A stretch of DNA of 64,000 nucleotides from Monoraphidium neglectum. Its lineage: Eukaryota > Chlorophyta > Chlorophyceae > Sphaeropleales > Selenastraceae. The position numbers and the translations under genes were made by a program. The stretch spans positions 1 to 64,000 of the forward strand of contig NW_014013614.1 of NCBI RefSeq assembly GCF_000611645.1, given 5' to 3'. The first letter of the stretch is position 1. Each line of letters opens with the position of its first letter. Under the pieces are notes generated by a model. That model saw nothing but the letters and a program-made list of their open reading frames with translations, was not told the origin of the DNA and did not search any database. Positions 51,642 to 63,564 of the stretch are shown here, in pieces.

Positions 51642-52399
51642 AACGACCACTTGACGGGGGGCCATAGCGCACCCCGCGGGGGCATAGCGCAGGTCAGCAG
51701 CGGCAGGGAGTTGAGAGAGCATGGGGGGATGCCACTACGCGCCTTGCGTTGTAGGGCCCCACTGCGCCTGGTATTGCTGTGCGGTAACGGGCTGCAGTAT
51801 TGGATCCTGTCTGCGTCTCAGTCATAGGACCCTTGCTGTGTTCCCTGCCCTGCCCCTTGCTCTCTCTTTCTTTTATTTGATAGACTACGCACTATGTTTT
51901 GTTTGCGTTTCCAAATCTGCAATCACCCACTTGCACCCTTGTTTGAGACGCTGGCTGCTTGTAAAAGCTGGCTTGAGAAGGGACAAACAACAGCCGGCGG
52001 ATCAGACATGCTCATCCTGCTGGCAAAACATTCTCCCAAACAGGCTCGTATATGTGGGGTGTAAGATGTGCTGGCAGCAGCCACATCTTGACCCGCATGT
52101 CTGTTGAGCCAAGGAAAACCAAGCAAAGCCAGGGCAAGGCTGCACTTTACTCTCGCGTGAATTTCTTCTCGCTCTTTTCATGTTTATTTATTCTGGAAAG
52201 AGCGCAGAGATTTTGTGCCGTAGAGAGTGTTTCACGCTCACACACCTTTGATCAGCTTCAAACCCCCTCTGCTCAATTGACATGCCCAAGCCGCTGCACA
52301 GTTCATAAACAAAGTCAAGCACCTGGCTGCAGTAACAAAGCACCCTCACCAACCCATTAACGCCTGGCTGTCCCCTCCGCACACGCACAAACACGCACG

Positions 52400-52409
<10 letters not shown>

Positions 52410-52450
<41 letters not shown>
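52410..52450. repeat. (AC)n microsatellite
   Basis: About 20 AC units preceded by an ACGC/GCGC tract, forming a long alternating purine-pyrimidine block between two convergent genes. Confidence 0.95.
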
Positions 52451-52453
<3 letters not shown>

Positions 52454-52597
52454 CACATGCACACAAAAGCACGCATGTGCGCACACACACATTGCATGAA
52501 AATGCGTTGTAGGGTGGGTGCGACGCAATTCAACAACCAGCCTTGCGCGATGGGGAGTCGGTATGCACCTGATTGCGTCAGCAGCAAGAGGAACTGT

Positions 52598-52602
52598 TTA
52601 CA
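52598..52602 (-). terminator. TGTAA polyadenylation signal of chorismate synthase
   Basis: On the minus strand TGTAA lies about 29 bases after the stop codon, in the expected window for a green-algal poly(A) signal. Confidence 0.45.
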
Positions 52603-52630
52603 TGTACTCAAAATTGTTAGATGAAAGAGG

Positions 52631-54397
52631 TCAAGCGGACTTTGGCAGCAGCTCACACTGCGCGTAGTGCTGCAGCAGCTGGTCAGCCAGCACCAGCGCC
52701 ACCATGGACTCGACCATCGGAACTGCACGCGGCACGACGCAGGGATCGTGGCGTCCGCGCGCGCGCAGCTCAGTCTCCTGGCCGTCACGCGTGACCGTGT
52801 TTTGCGGCCGGCTGATGGTGGACGTGGGCTTGAAGGCGAGGCGAATCACAATGTCCTCGCCGTTGCTGATGCCACCTTGCACGCCGCCGCTGCGGTTGGT
52901 GCGCGTGCGCACCGCACCGCTGCCGTCGATGTAAAACTCATCGTTGTGCTCACTGCCCAGCTGCTCGCTGCCGGCAAAGCCGCTGCCAATCTCAAATCCC
53001 TTGGTGGCGGGCAGGCTCATCAGCGCCTTGGCCAGCTCCGCCTCCAGCTTGTCAAACACGGGCGAGCCCAGCCCTTTGGGGCAGCGTCGCACGACGCACG
53101 TCACCACGCCGCCGCACGAGTCTCCGCGGTTGCGCACCTCATTGATTGCTGCGCAGGCATGTGTAAGAGAGCAGATTCTCGTTTAAATAATTGAACAACA
53201 CTACAGCGGTTGCGGCAGGTAGGGCGCACAGCCCCTACATCCTGAGCTGCAACAAGCAGCCACGCCGTGCCAAAGCCGCAGGAAAGATGCTTTGCTCTCG
53301 TCGACCTCGTGGGCCACCATGTGCACAGCAGTGCTGCCGGTGAGTGGCCACTTGGCCAAAAGCTGGCACCACATTGATCCCCGACCATGACGTCCTCCGG
53401 CACCCCTGCCCTGCGGCTCCCACCATCAATCATCTTCTGCGCCGCGTCCTGGTCTGGGCAGCGTACGATGTTGCTCTCAACATCCGCCATGGTGAAGGAG
53501 CTGTTGTCCACGTTGCAGCCGACCTCACGGACCTGGCTCACGTATGCCAGCACCTGCGGGGCAGAGCAGCCAGGGTGTGGTGGGCGGGAAGGGGGGGAGC
53601 GTGTTGCAAATGCAGCATGTGACGCGACCCACACACAATGGCTGAGGTGAGAGGGGAACACACAAGCCCCCTGGCAAACGCTCCAGCTGTGTGTCCTCCC
53701 AAAACGGTAGGGGCGGAGAATAGTGCAGGCAGTGAATAGTGCAGGCCCATTGCAGCCACAGCACTGGCCGCCATACGGTAGAGCCCTCGCACCCCAACCC
53801 TGGCAGCTGACTTTGGATACCCCCGTCTACCACCGCCCGCACCTCGGTGCCGCCGACCACGTGCAGCAGCTTCTTGGCGATGGCGCCAGCCGCGACCCGC
53901 CCAATGGTCTCGCGTGCTGAGGAGCGGCCGCCGCCGGCGATGGCGCGGATGCCGTACTTAAAGTCGTAGGTGGCGTCAGCGTGAGAGGGGCGGTACGCGA
54001 CGCTCATCTCCGAGTAGTCATTGCTGCGCTGGTCTTTGTTGCGCACAAGCACTGCAATGGGCGTGCCGAGGGTGACGCCGTCAAAGACTCCTGACAGGAT
54101 CTCGCAGGTGTCCTCCTCCTTGCGCGGCGTGGTGATGATGCTCTGCCCGGGGCGCCGCCTGTCCAGCTCCAGCTGGATCTCCTCAGTCGTAATAGCCAGC
54201 CGCGGGGGCACGCCGTCCACTACACAGCCCACACCCTTGCCATGAGACTCGCCAAATGTGGTCACACGGAACGCATTGCCGTACGTGCTGCCAGCGGCGC
54301 GCACCACCACCACAGCGTGCCGTCCGCCACACCCTGCACGCCGCTGCGGCGGCCGTGCTGCCCGTTGACGCGCTTGCTGCATGGGAGCAGTCTGCAT
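52631..54397 (-). CDS. Chorismate synthase, plastid precursor
   Basis: Three exons, 54397-53843, 53553-53424 and 53148-52631, join in phase for 400 residues. It performs the last shikimate-pathway step, converting EPSP to chorismate with reduced FMN. Residues 1-35 are a plastid transit peptide (Gln/Arg/Ala-rich, start [20 protein letters not shown]). All family signatures are present: [17 protein letters not shown], the Arg-rich [50 protein letters not shown] and RGRHDPC. Its start codon is only 258 bases from that of the divergent SART1 gene, so the two probably share a bidirectional promoter. Confidence 0.96.
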
Positions 54398-54655
54398 GGT
54401 TTCCGACCAACGAATTAGACCTCGGTGTTGCCTAAAATTGCTTTGGGCTGGAGCTCAGCAGCAGCGGCCAGTGGCTCGTCGAGACTGTGGTGGCTATCGA
54501 GCAAGCCGGATTGTACGCAATAAACACTTGCCAAATGGACCTAATTGCAGTGTAGTTTTATTGACACCGATATCGTGACTGGCACTGCTTAGAAACAATC
54601 ACAAAGTGATCTGCATTAGCAGCGTGCCACCCGATCGGAGACTTCCGCACGCAGC
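54398..54655. promoter_or_regulatory. Bidirectional promoter candidate, chorismate synthase / SART1
   Basis: 258 bp lie between the two divergent start codons. The segment is clearly AT-richer than the flanking exons. No TATA box at a convincing position or named factor site was recognised. Confidence 0.4.
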
Positions 54656-54977
54656 ATGGCGACCACGGGCGAGGGCGACGTGGCGCTGAGCATCGAGGAG
54701 ACCAACAAGCTGCGGGCCTCCCTGGGCCTGAAGCCGCTGTCACTCGAGCCGCCCAAGCAGCAGCAGCGCGCCGAGCGCAAGGCGCCCGCCGAGGAGCTCA
54801 AGCCCGACGCCGATGCCATCCGCGCAAAGCTGGCAGAGTGAGAAGCCAAATGCGGGGCCAGGCGCGGCGAGGGCTGGGCATAGGTGCCCTGTCAAGGCGG
54901 GAGCAGGGTCAGCAATACTTGCCATCGCACTAATGCATGGCTGCTGCCGCTGCTGCTGCTGCTGCCGCCGCCGCCGC

Positions 54978-55035
<58 letters not shown>

Positions 55036-56993
55036 GCTGCTGCTGCCGCTGCTGTGCCAGCACGTCACCGGCCTTGTGCGACCTAGAAGTGCTTCTTTTG
55101 GTCAGTGAACCCCCCGTATGTCGTTATGTACCAGGGCACGGGACAAGCGACGGCGAGAGCAGGAGCTGCAGCAGACACGCGGCCTGGGAGAGGCAGGCGG
55201 AGACGCGGACGACGCTGCTACATGGGTAGTCAAGATGCGCCAGCAGCCGCAGCAGCCACCAGCAAAGCGTCAGCAGCGCGAGGTGGGCGGAGATAGGCGT
55301 GGCCGGCAGCGGCGGAGTGGCGATGGTGGCGGCGGCGACGACGAGGAACGGGACGCCAGTGCCAGCGCCGCGGAGCTTGCAGGCGCTCGCGTGCGCCACG
55401 ACGCCGACGAGCTGGCTGAGGGCGAGACCATGGTGCTGACGCTGGCCGATGCGCCGATCCTGGACGCAGCGGGCGGCCTGAACGACGCCGGTGACGAGCT
55501 GGAGGAGGTTGCGCGTGCGCAGGACAAGGCGCGCGCTAAGGCGCGCCGCGCGGCCGGCAAGGAGGCCAAGCCGCTGTGGGCCGAGGACGGCAACGTGCGT
55601 TCCCTCCTGGACAAGTACGACGAGGAGGACGAGGAGGCGGGCTTTGTGCTGGACGCGGCTGGGGCAGCCGCTGCAGCGGCTGCACGCCAGGACAAAGTCC
55701 GAGAGCGCCTGGCAGCCGCGGCGGCGGCGTTAGACGCTGTTGCGGCCCCTGCGATGGGCGGGGCCGTGGACTACATGACCGCCGAGGAGGCCGCGGCATC
55801 GGCGGGCGGCGGGCTGAAGAAAAAGAAGAAAAAGCGGAAGCTGCGCACTACACGTGCTGCCGCTGACGAGGACACGGCAGACGGCGGCGGCAGTGCTGGT
55901 GGCGGCGAGGGCGGCCTTGACCTGGATGCGCTGGAGGCGGCCGCCAAGGCGGAGGGCGGTGGAGACCTGGGGTCACGCGAGGCGCGGCAGCAGCGCCGCG
56001 AGGCGCTGGAGGCGGCTGCGGCGGCGGATGCAGCTGATCGCGCCGCGCGCTTCCAACGTGCTGTGGAGAGGACCAACTGGGCATCAGAAGCGCTGCGTGC
56101 GCCTGGCCCTGTGGGTGACGAGGAGGACGAGGCGGAGGCGGAGCTGGCTGAGAGCCTCAGCCGCGTGCGAAGGCTGGCGCAGCGCAGCAGCAGCACAGCA
56201 GTGCCTGGCGGCGACAGCAACGGCAGTGGCAGGCCGGCGCCTGAGTCTGTTGAGGAGATTGCTCAGCGGCTGGGCAAGAAGCGTGCTGAGGATGAGGAGC
56301 GACTGAGGGACGAACTTGCAGCGGGAGGTGGGTGGTCAGGGTGCAGAACATGGGATGCAGGCGTAAGCGCATGGCGTGCAATGCTTTTGGTGAAAGGGCT
56401 CGACACAAGTGGAGCAGGGATCACAAACAGCGGCAGCTCAGGCGGCAGCATGGTCGCCTGCATCCCCCTGCACCGCCATGATGCCAGCCAGCTGCATTGA
56501 GCAACAGTGCGTCCAGCATGCATTTACTCAGTGACCAATGTTCGGCGTATCCGCACGCTCTGGCCAACTTGTGCTGCTCCCACCAGAAGCTTGCTCTGCC
56601 CTGCTACACCTGCTCTTTCCTGCTGCCTCCCTGCTGCCCTCATATCCTCTTTCCCCAGGTTCGGACCTGTTCAGCGCCGCTACAGAGTTTGTTCGCAACA
56701 TCGGCGGCGCGGGCGATGACAACGAGGGCGAGCAGCAGCGTGGCGGCGGGGGCGGGGGTGGTGGCGACGCGCCCTACATGGACGTGGAGATGGAGGAGGC
56801 GGGCCAGGGCAGGGGCCAAGGGCAGACAGAGGAGGAAGCACAGCAGAATGGGAACGCCGGCGACGCTGGGGGGGACGGCACCACCAGCACCGGCGCCGGC
56901 ATAGGTGCCGCCACTGCCAAGGGGCGCAACTACCGCAAGCGCAGCGGCTGGGTGTCTGCAGAGGATGAAGACGCGCAGCAGGCGGGCGGCGAG

Positions 56994-57024
<31 letters not shown>

Positions 57025-57989
57025 TGCTTCACAAGCAGCAGGGGCGTTCAGCAGAGGTGAGGAGCTGCAGTTTAGGGTGCGGGTAGCGCTCGCACGTGCA
57101 GCCTCTTGCCTGCGCCGAGGCGTTGCGAGGGGCCCAACTGCGGGTCCTTGGTGTCCGATTTCGAGATGCAGGGTACTCTCTTTTGCACAACCCCACCCCT
57201 CCCACTTCCTACCCCGACTGCTCCCCTTGAAAAACTCCCTTGCTTGTCTCTCCTCACAATCGCTCATCTCAGACCACCAGCGGCGTGTCTGCCGTGGCAG
57301 GCGAACGTGTTATTGGCCGCGGCCTTGCTGGGGCGCTGGGCATGCTGCAAGACACTGGGGCTCTCAAAGGCCCCGCGGACTGGGCGGGGCGCACCAATGA
57401 GAAGAAGGCCGTGGCGCTGATAGGGCTGGAGGATGTGTACACGGGCGGCAAACATGAGGACCGCATGGCGCGCAGCATAGAGGCAGCGTTGACCCAGCGC
57501 GACGAGTTTGGCCGTGTGATGACGCCCAAGGAGCGCTTCCGCAAGCTGTGCCACCAGTTCCACGGCATCGCGCCGTCCAAGAATACCGAGGCGCACCGGC
57601 AGCGCAAGTACCTGGAGGACGTCGCCATCAAGCGCGCCACCACCAGCGCAGACCCCAGCGCGGAGCTCGACCGCATACGCGTGCTGACGCAGCAGCTGGG
57701 CACGCCCTACCTCCCGCTGGACGGCAAGGCTGCGCTGCCAGGCCGTGGCGGCGACGATGATGACGGGCCTGCACTGCCCGTCGCTCGCGGGGCCAAGGGG
57801 GGCGGCAAGCCCCAGCTGGGAGGCGGCCTAACGCCGCTGGTCGGCGACAGGAAGGTGGAGGCGATGCTGGGCCTGAAGAAACCACCTCAGCCAGCGGGCG
57901 GGCGCGGCGGCGCCGCCGGCGGTGGTGGCGCCACAGGTGGACGCGGCAGTGGCGGCATGCCCCCCCCAAGGGCCAGAGGCAAGCCGTAG
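54656..57989 (+). CDS. SART1: U4/U6.U5 tri-snRNP-associated protein SART1/SNU66
   Basis: Four phase-consistent exons, 54656-54837, 55135-56327, 56659-57056 and 57273-57989, give 829 residues. It is a nuclear pre-mRNA splicing factor needed for tri-snRNP assembly into the spliceosome (Snu66 in yeast, DOT2 in Arabidopsis). The N-terminus has the family hallmark SIEETNKLRASLGLKPLSLE. Next come ARDKRRREQELQQTRGLG, MVLTLADAPIL, a charged Ala/Glu-rich coiled region and the Lys block KKKKKKRKLR. The C-terminus has ERVIGRGLAGALGMLQDTGA and the signature DEFGRVMTPKERFRKLCHQF with HG following, as in all SART1 proteins. The last ~80 residues are Gly-rich. Introns 1 and exon 3 hold CTG/CAG repeats. The start at 54656 fits the conserved motif position. 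Confidence 0.94.
54947..55054 (+). repeat. CTG/CCG trinucleotide repeat in SART1 intron 1
   Basis: About 108 bases of mostly CTG with CCG interruptions lie inside the first intron, close to the acceptor at 55134. Transcribed, it is a CUG repeat. Confidence 0.9.
56998..57022 (+). repeat. CAG repeat in SART1 exon 3
   Basis: A CAG run codes for about eight Gln just before the exon 3 donor (GAG/GTGAGG at 57056). Confidence 0.85.
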
Positions 57990-58297
57990 TGTGTATGAAG
58001 CTGTCAAGCCCGCCTTATGACCTTGTACCAAGTTGCTTTGATCGTTTTGGCGTTGTTTTTGGCAGGCTGGTCTGTGTTTCACACAGCTTTTGCAACGCTG
58101 GCAAGTAACAATCTTGTTCAAAATCTGTCCTGAGTATGGGAACAATGACATGTTTAGGGTATGCACAAATAAGCATTGCTTACAGCGAAAGCAAAAGCTT
58201 GCCGCAGCGGCCGCCATTAACGGCTACAATCTTCCAGCGTAACCCAGGCTCCTGCTGCCCTGCCTGCCTGCGCATGGCGCTGGCCGCCGCTGGTGCG
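57990..58297. other. Convergent intergenic region
   Basis: The 3' flanks of SART1 (+) and ribosome recycling factor (-) meet here. The minus-strand TGTAA at 58180-58184 is a candidate poly(A) signal for the latter. Confidence 0.45.
58180..58184 (-). terminator. TGTAA polyadenylation signal of the RRF gene
   Basis: TGTAA on the minus strand lies about 115 bases after the RRF stop. The call is positional only. Confidence 0.3.
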
Positions 58298-60128
58298 TCA
58301 GACCTTCATGAGCTCCTCGCTCTTGGTCTTGATGAGGTCGTCCACGGCCTTGACGTACCTGTCGGTGATCTTCTGGATGCTGTCCTCCAGGTCCTTGCGC
58401 GAGTCCTTTGGGAAGTCGTGCTTGTCCAGACGCTTCATCGCATCCTTGCGCACGTTGCGCACCGCCACCTTGCCGTCCTCACCCATTTTGGAGACCTTCT
58501 TGGACAACTCCTTGCGGCGGTCCTGGGTTTGGCAAGCACGTGCAGGGCTTATGCAAAAACGGCTCAGTGATGCTGGGGTGATGGTGATGGTAGCAAAACT
58601 GGGCACGCGCGGGATCACATGGGCACGTGCGTGCGGGATGAGCGCATGTCTGTGCGTCAGGAGCGTGTTTGTGTGAGAGCACACTGTGTATGCACATATG
58701 TGTGTGCCGGGCCTACCCATGCACATGCACACGCATCTGCACATCCGGACAGTCCTAGATTGCAGGTCGGCTAGCTGACAGGGCCCCAGGATGCAAAAAT
58801 GGTGAAATGTTGCTGCGACTGCAGTCCCGGCAACCTCCATCCTGCGACCTCAATATTTGTTGCCCCGTCCCGCAGCCTACCTGTGTCATGGGGGGTATGT
58901 TGAGGCGGATCTTCTCCCCGTCGTTGTTGGGGTTGATGCCGATGTCACTCTCCAGAATCGCCTTCTCAACATCGCGCAGGCCGCTGCGGTCAAAGGGAGA
59001 CACGATCAGGGTGCTGGCATCAGGCACCGCTACTGAAGCCAGGGACTTGAGGGGCGTGGGCACGCCATAGTAGTCCACCTGGCATGGCATACATGAGCGC
59101 GGGGCGCAGGAGAAGGCAGCGACGCTCGTCTTACGTTGCTGCAGCAACAAGGCACACGGCCCTGCATGGCCTCCCACATGGCAGACGTCTTGGTCGGGGC
59201 AGTAGACCGGGCACCAAAAAAAGCGTCATCATTTTGCTGCCTGTTGCTCCCTGCCCCTGCAAGAACACAGCAGCCACCCCAACCGGTATTTCGGCCCAGC
59301 TGAGGTAAGCCCCGCCTCGCCCAGCCCCCACCCCTGCCCTGCACATCGCGCTGCATCCCCACCCCTGACACCCACCATGATTTTGTCGAGGATCGCGGGG
59401 TTGGCACGACCCGTGCGCATGGTGTTGAAGTTCTCCACCACAACGTTGATGGCCTTCTTCATCCGATCCTCCTGGTGGCGCATGCAGGCACGGGGCACAC
59501 TAACGGGCAGCTCGCGGCGCTGGTGTATAGGTGCAGCAGCAGCACCACAGTTGCTGATCGCAGCATGCAAGCTACTCTGTGCAAAACTGATTGCCATCCT
59601 AAGGCAACTCAAGCGTCTTGCTGCGACTGGCTGAACGACCAGGTTGTGTGTGCTGAACAAGCACTGGCTCCTTTGCCCAGTGTGACCAGCTGGTTGTCTG
59701 ATGCACGCGTAGCATGCATGCCCTCCACCCCGTTGACACTTAGAAGTGGTACTTACAGCATCACTCTCTACCTCCAGAGCCACCATGTCCAAGTCCTCGT
59801 CGCCCGAGGAGCTTGCGGCGGATGACGCCTGCTCCTTCTGCTTCTTCGCGCGTGTGACGACAAGCCGCTCCTGCTGCCGCTGCTGCGCTGCCCCTGACCT
59901 GCGAAGCACGACGCGGGCCAGCCAGAGGTAATCAATATCGTCTGACAACGCATCGCGCTCCAAATGGATTCTCGTGGCCACTCGCACACACCTGCACGGC
60001 TGCTGCGCCTGCTGCACCGGCGACGAAACTGTTGTGCACGGCCTGGCAGCAACTAGAGCTGCCAAATTTGGGATCCGGGATACTTGCTGCGCATGGCCGG
60101 CTGCTGCGAAAGCACGGTGGCGAAGCAT
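58298..60128 (-). CDS. Ribosome recycling factor, organellar (probably plastid)
   Basis: Five phase-consistent exons, 60128-59992, 59898-59757, 59471-59376, 59078-58881 and 58522-58298, give 265 residues. It dissociates bacterial-type ribosomes from mRNA after termination, together with EF-G. The mature part is a complete [19 protein letters not shown] at the tip of domain [59 protein letters not shown] and [20 protein letters not shown]. An N-terminal extension of about 85 residues starts with an Ala/Arg-rich leader ([20 protein letters not shown]) and continues with a Lys/Glu/Ser segment, fitting an organelle-imported protein; plastid is more likely than mitochondrion but this is inference. 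The start ATG at 60128 is the only one that supplies the leader. Confidence 0.93.
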
Positions 60129-61549
60129 CGTGCCGACAAGGAGCCTGGTCGAGTCAATCCAGAGGCTTGCTTGTGTGAATATTAGTGTGCGTCTGCACAA
60201 ATAGGTGGGTTTCATGTAATCTCTTCGCCAGGTGTGGTGCCGCACGCCGCCTTGTCCTCCCAGCACCGACTGATCGGCGCCAGGTTGAAGCGCGCAGAGC
60301 ACGCGGCTGCCGCCTACACGCAATCTCCAATTATATACTATCAAGGGGTTCCAGTGAACAGGGTACGGGCGGGGATATCCCATTCGCTTTGAGCACACGG
60401 CTGCTTGCCAAATCTGCTGTGCGCGGTGTCGACAGTGCAGTACGGTGGTGACTACTCTAGACGCCCCACCGTAATCGATCCTTGTCACTGCATGCATGCT
60501 ACAACAGATTTTGTCTTTACACTGTGAATTATTTTTCTGGGATGACTGGGGTAGCTATGGGCAACCTGGGTGTGTTTGTGCTCGCATTCCAGTGGTGATG
60601 TGTGCGAGTAGGCCTACTGCGTGGTGTCACGTAGAGCAATACAAGGCCACAAACGAGCATGTGTGTATGATACTGCTGAAGGCAGCTCTCAAGTAACTAA
60701 TCATTGAGACCCAGTCTTTCTTTTGTGGGTTTGGCTCGTTCATTGCTGCGGCCACGCAGCTACTGCGCAGTCAGGCATCTAGCCAGCTACGACAAGTGCA
60801 CTGGCCCAGTAAACGCTGGCGAAATGCCCAAGTGCACCTGTATCAGCTGGCTGATACGGTGATTAGCGGGCAAAGTAACAGGGGCGCCACAGTCGGATGT
60901 GAGGGCCAGCGAATGCAGTGGCACATAGTCCACAAACTCACGCACTGCTTGTCTCGACCCAAGACCGGCCCCTCAGCACGTTCCTGCAACCCACACGCAG
61001 TGCTTACGTTCCTTACCGCTGTGACGTGGATGAGTGAAGAGTAAGCATCTGGTGATGCAGCTGCGGTTGCCTTGCAGTCCTCACCTCGACCTGGTCACCC
61101 GCTTTGCTGCCTCCCCCTCGCAGCACCACACGAGAGCAACATGGAGAGTTCTGTACTTCGATTAGCTATCCTGGATCAAATCCTCATAACGCGCCCCCAG
61201 CACCTGGATTCAGCTTTTGCATCGAGGCGTCCCAGCCTTCAATCACCCGTAGATCACCCGGCTGCACAGGCAAAGGCTAGAGTAGAAATCAACTACAAAA
61301 ATAGATATGCATGCCAACCTCACGTCTCCCGCAGCCCGTGCGCGGCTGGTGGGGAGGAGGTGTGTTCCTCGGAACCCCTCGCATACAGTCCCCGCACCGG
61401 CCTGCCGAGGCGCCTGGAGTGTTGTACGCAATAACTACCGCGTTTTCAGCCGGTTGTCGGCCAGGTGAGCGCGGCTTTGAGTCGCGTTGAACGCCTAGCG
61501 TCGTGCGCTCCACTGACACTGCGGGCGCTTGCGGACGTGGCGCGTGGCA
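60129..61549. other. Divergent intergenic region with a repeat fragment
   Basis: 1.4 kb between RRF (-) and the AlgH-family gene (+). It includes repeat copy C near 60,375. No coding region with recognisable content. Confidence 0.45.
60372..60411. repeat. Dispersed repeat, copy C (fragment)
   Basis: GGGATATCCCATTCGCTTTG followed by AGCACACGGCTGCTTGCC matches the left part of copy B (GGGATACCCCACTCGCTTTG ... TGCTTGCC), about 40 kb away. The right-hand core is absent. Confidence 0.6.
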
Positions 61550-63049
61550 ATGACGGCCCAAGCAGCGCAACCGGGCGTGTGTGGCTGCGGTAGGGGCTAT
61601 CCCGCGAGGTTGTTTGCATTTTGCTCCTCTTGCAGTTTGTTCCTCTTGGCAAACGTCCGACTGGGCATGGCGCAGGGCCGGCGGTGACGATGGTGCGGCA
61701 TCGGTGATTCCCGACGCGCTGCCAGTCGCGGGGCCAGACATGGACTGGCGTGCTTACAGGGCGAGGCTGGCGGCTATGGAGGCGGCGTCTGGCAGCAGCG
61801 GCCCCCCGCCTGCCTTCAAGGACAGCAAGTGGGCGCATGCGGTGCCGGTGCCGGAGGCTGGCTGTGTACTGCTTGCTCACCCCTCCATGTTCGGGGTGAG
61901 TTGTGGCGAAAGGGGTGGACACTCAGCACCGAGCTTTGACCAGCTTGATGGCGGACGAGAGCTGGCAATGGTGCAGCTCAAAACGGGCTGCTTGCAAAGC
62001 CACTGACCTGGCCCAGCTGCCCTTGAGCCTGCGCTCAATTGCTAATGCCTCTAGTCAGCAGAGATGGCGTCCCCTGGGTTGCTCGCCGACGATAATCGCC
62101 TCTTGATTTCACGGCCCATCCTGAGCAGGTGAACCAGCAGTATTTCAGGCTGGCGGCCATCCTGATCCTGGAGTGCACAGAGCAGGGCTCGCTCGGCATC
62201 ATCCTCAATCGCCCAACGGAGCACAGCCTGCAGGACGTGCGCTTCACTGTGGGCGAGGCCATGGACGCCTTTGCCTCCAACAAGCTCTACATGGGCGGCG
62301 ATGTGGGGGAGAGCAACGTCATTGTGGTCACCACCAGTGATGCTGTGGAGGGCGCGACTCAGATTGCCGCTGGCATTCGGGTGGCCACCGTGACGGCAGC
62401 GGCAGCCGCTGTCAAGGCTGGTCGCGCGCAGCCCGACGATTTCCGATTTTACGCCCAGTACAGCGGCTGGGGTCCAGGCCAGCTGCAGCGCGAGTGCAAG
62501 GCAGGGGTGTGGTGAGTGGGCAGTGAATGGAATGCCAAAAAACTGGGGAATCCGTGGCCGCCACATGCGCTACGCGCCTGCATCCCCTTGGCACTCTGGC
62601 GCTGCGGCAGCTCCCTTGCGCAACACGCACGCTCAGATTCCGCTGCCGTGATTGCCTGACGCCCGGCCTGCAGGTTTGTGGCAGCCGTGAGCAGCCCATT
62701 GGCGCTGGATGAGCAGCTGGCCAAGGGGCCTGAGCTGTGGCACGAAATTCTGAAAACCATGGGTGGTGAGATTGGCTGACCGCTCTTGCTGTGTAGGTTT
62801 TCATTGATGCACCATGCATCGTGTCTTCAGCTGGGGGGTGAGATTGGCTGACCGCTCTTGCTGTGTAGGTTTGCATTAATGCACCGTGCATCGTGTCCTT
62901 CTGCCTCGGCGACCTGCCTGAGCAAATGCGTCTGCACCGATAAATTGACGTGTATCCCCCTAGGTCCCTACTCTGAGCTGTCCGAGCTGGTGCGGGAGAG
63001 CGAGGCGGCGGCGCGGTCCCAGGAGCAGCTGCCAGGAGAGGGAGCCTAG
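61550..63049 (+). CDS. AlgH/YqgE (UPF0301, DUF179) family protein
   Basis: Five exons, 61550-61589, 61636-61895, 62129-62511, 62674-62762 and 62964-63049, join in phase for 285 residues. The conserved body begins at VPEAGCVLLAHPSMFG and includes QYFRLAAILILECTEQGS, LGIILNRPTEHSLQDV, KLYMGGDVGESNVIVV and FRFYAQYSGWGPGQLQREC, the core blocks of the family. Bacterial members are of uncertain function; plant members are usually plastid proteins. Exon 1 (MTAQAAQPGVCGC) and the 46-base first intron are the weakest part of the model; a start in another upstream exon is possible. The last intron contains a 72-base tandem duplication. Confidence 0.85.
62766..62907 (+). repeat. 72-base tandem duplication within an intron
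   Basis: GTGAGATTGGCTGACCGCTC and the following ~45 bases occur at 62766 and again at 62838 with a few mismatches. Each copy carries a GGTGAG donor-like and a GTGTAG acceptor-like sequence. Confidence 0.9.
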
Positions 63050-63564
63050 GGCATGGCCTGCGACCAGCCAAGCGTAGCGAGAACGTACGCGCTTTCTTGC
63101 AGCCATTCAAGAGGCACCGACAGGTACACCCACAGTAGTTTTGAACACGTGTTTGCCCCTGTATAAATGTGAGTCACCCGTGCAGACATCTGACAGAGAT
63201 CAGATGCAAGTATGCACGCCCCACGCTGCACCAACATACTGGCGCGCCTGGAGTTATCAATATCCGGCACCGTTGCAAGAGCAGCAAGTGTGAGAAAATT
63301 ATGGCTGTTTGGAGATTGCAAGGCGCTCATCAGCCAAGCCGCAGCAGGTTGCACCAGCAAACCACTGCAACTGATTGATCGAATGAGCGCCAGCAGGCAG
63401 CCTGTGGTGTCCTCACAGCAAGCGACACCCGTGTAGGCAGATTTGTAGAAATTCATGTACTGTACACCAACAATGTGTACGGAGCACACCTCACAGCGCG
63501 TATACGTGTCATCACAATTGAACCGCGAAGTTGACTGCGCGCCGTGTGCAGCTGGTGTCTATCG
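63050..63564. other. Intergenic, no gene seen
   Basis: The 3' flank of the AlgH-family gene and the upstream region of the Kazal gene. No further feature recognised. Confidence 0.45.

Larger units (their letters stand above)
51642..52630. other. Convergent intergenic region with AC microsatellite
   Basis: This holds the 3' flanks of MTHFR (+) and chorismate synthase (-). A TGTAA at 51960-51964 is a candidate MTHFR poly(A) signal. No gene is seen. Confidence 0.5.
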
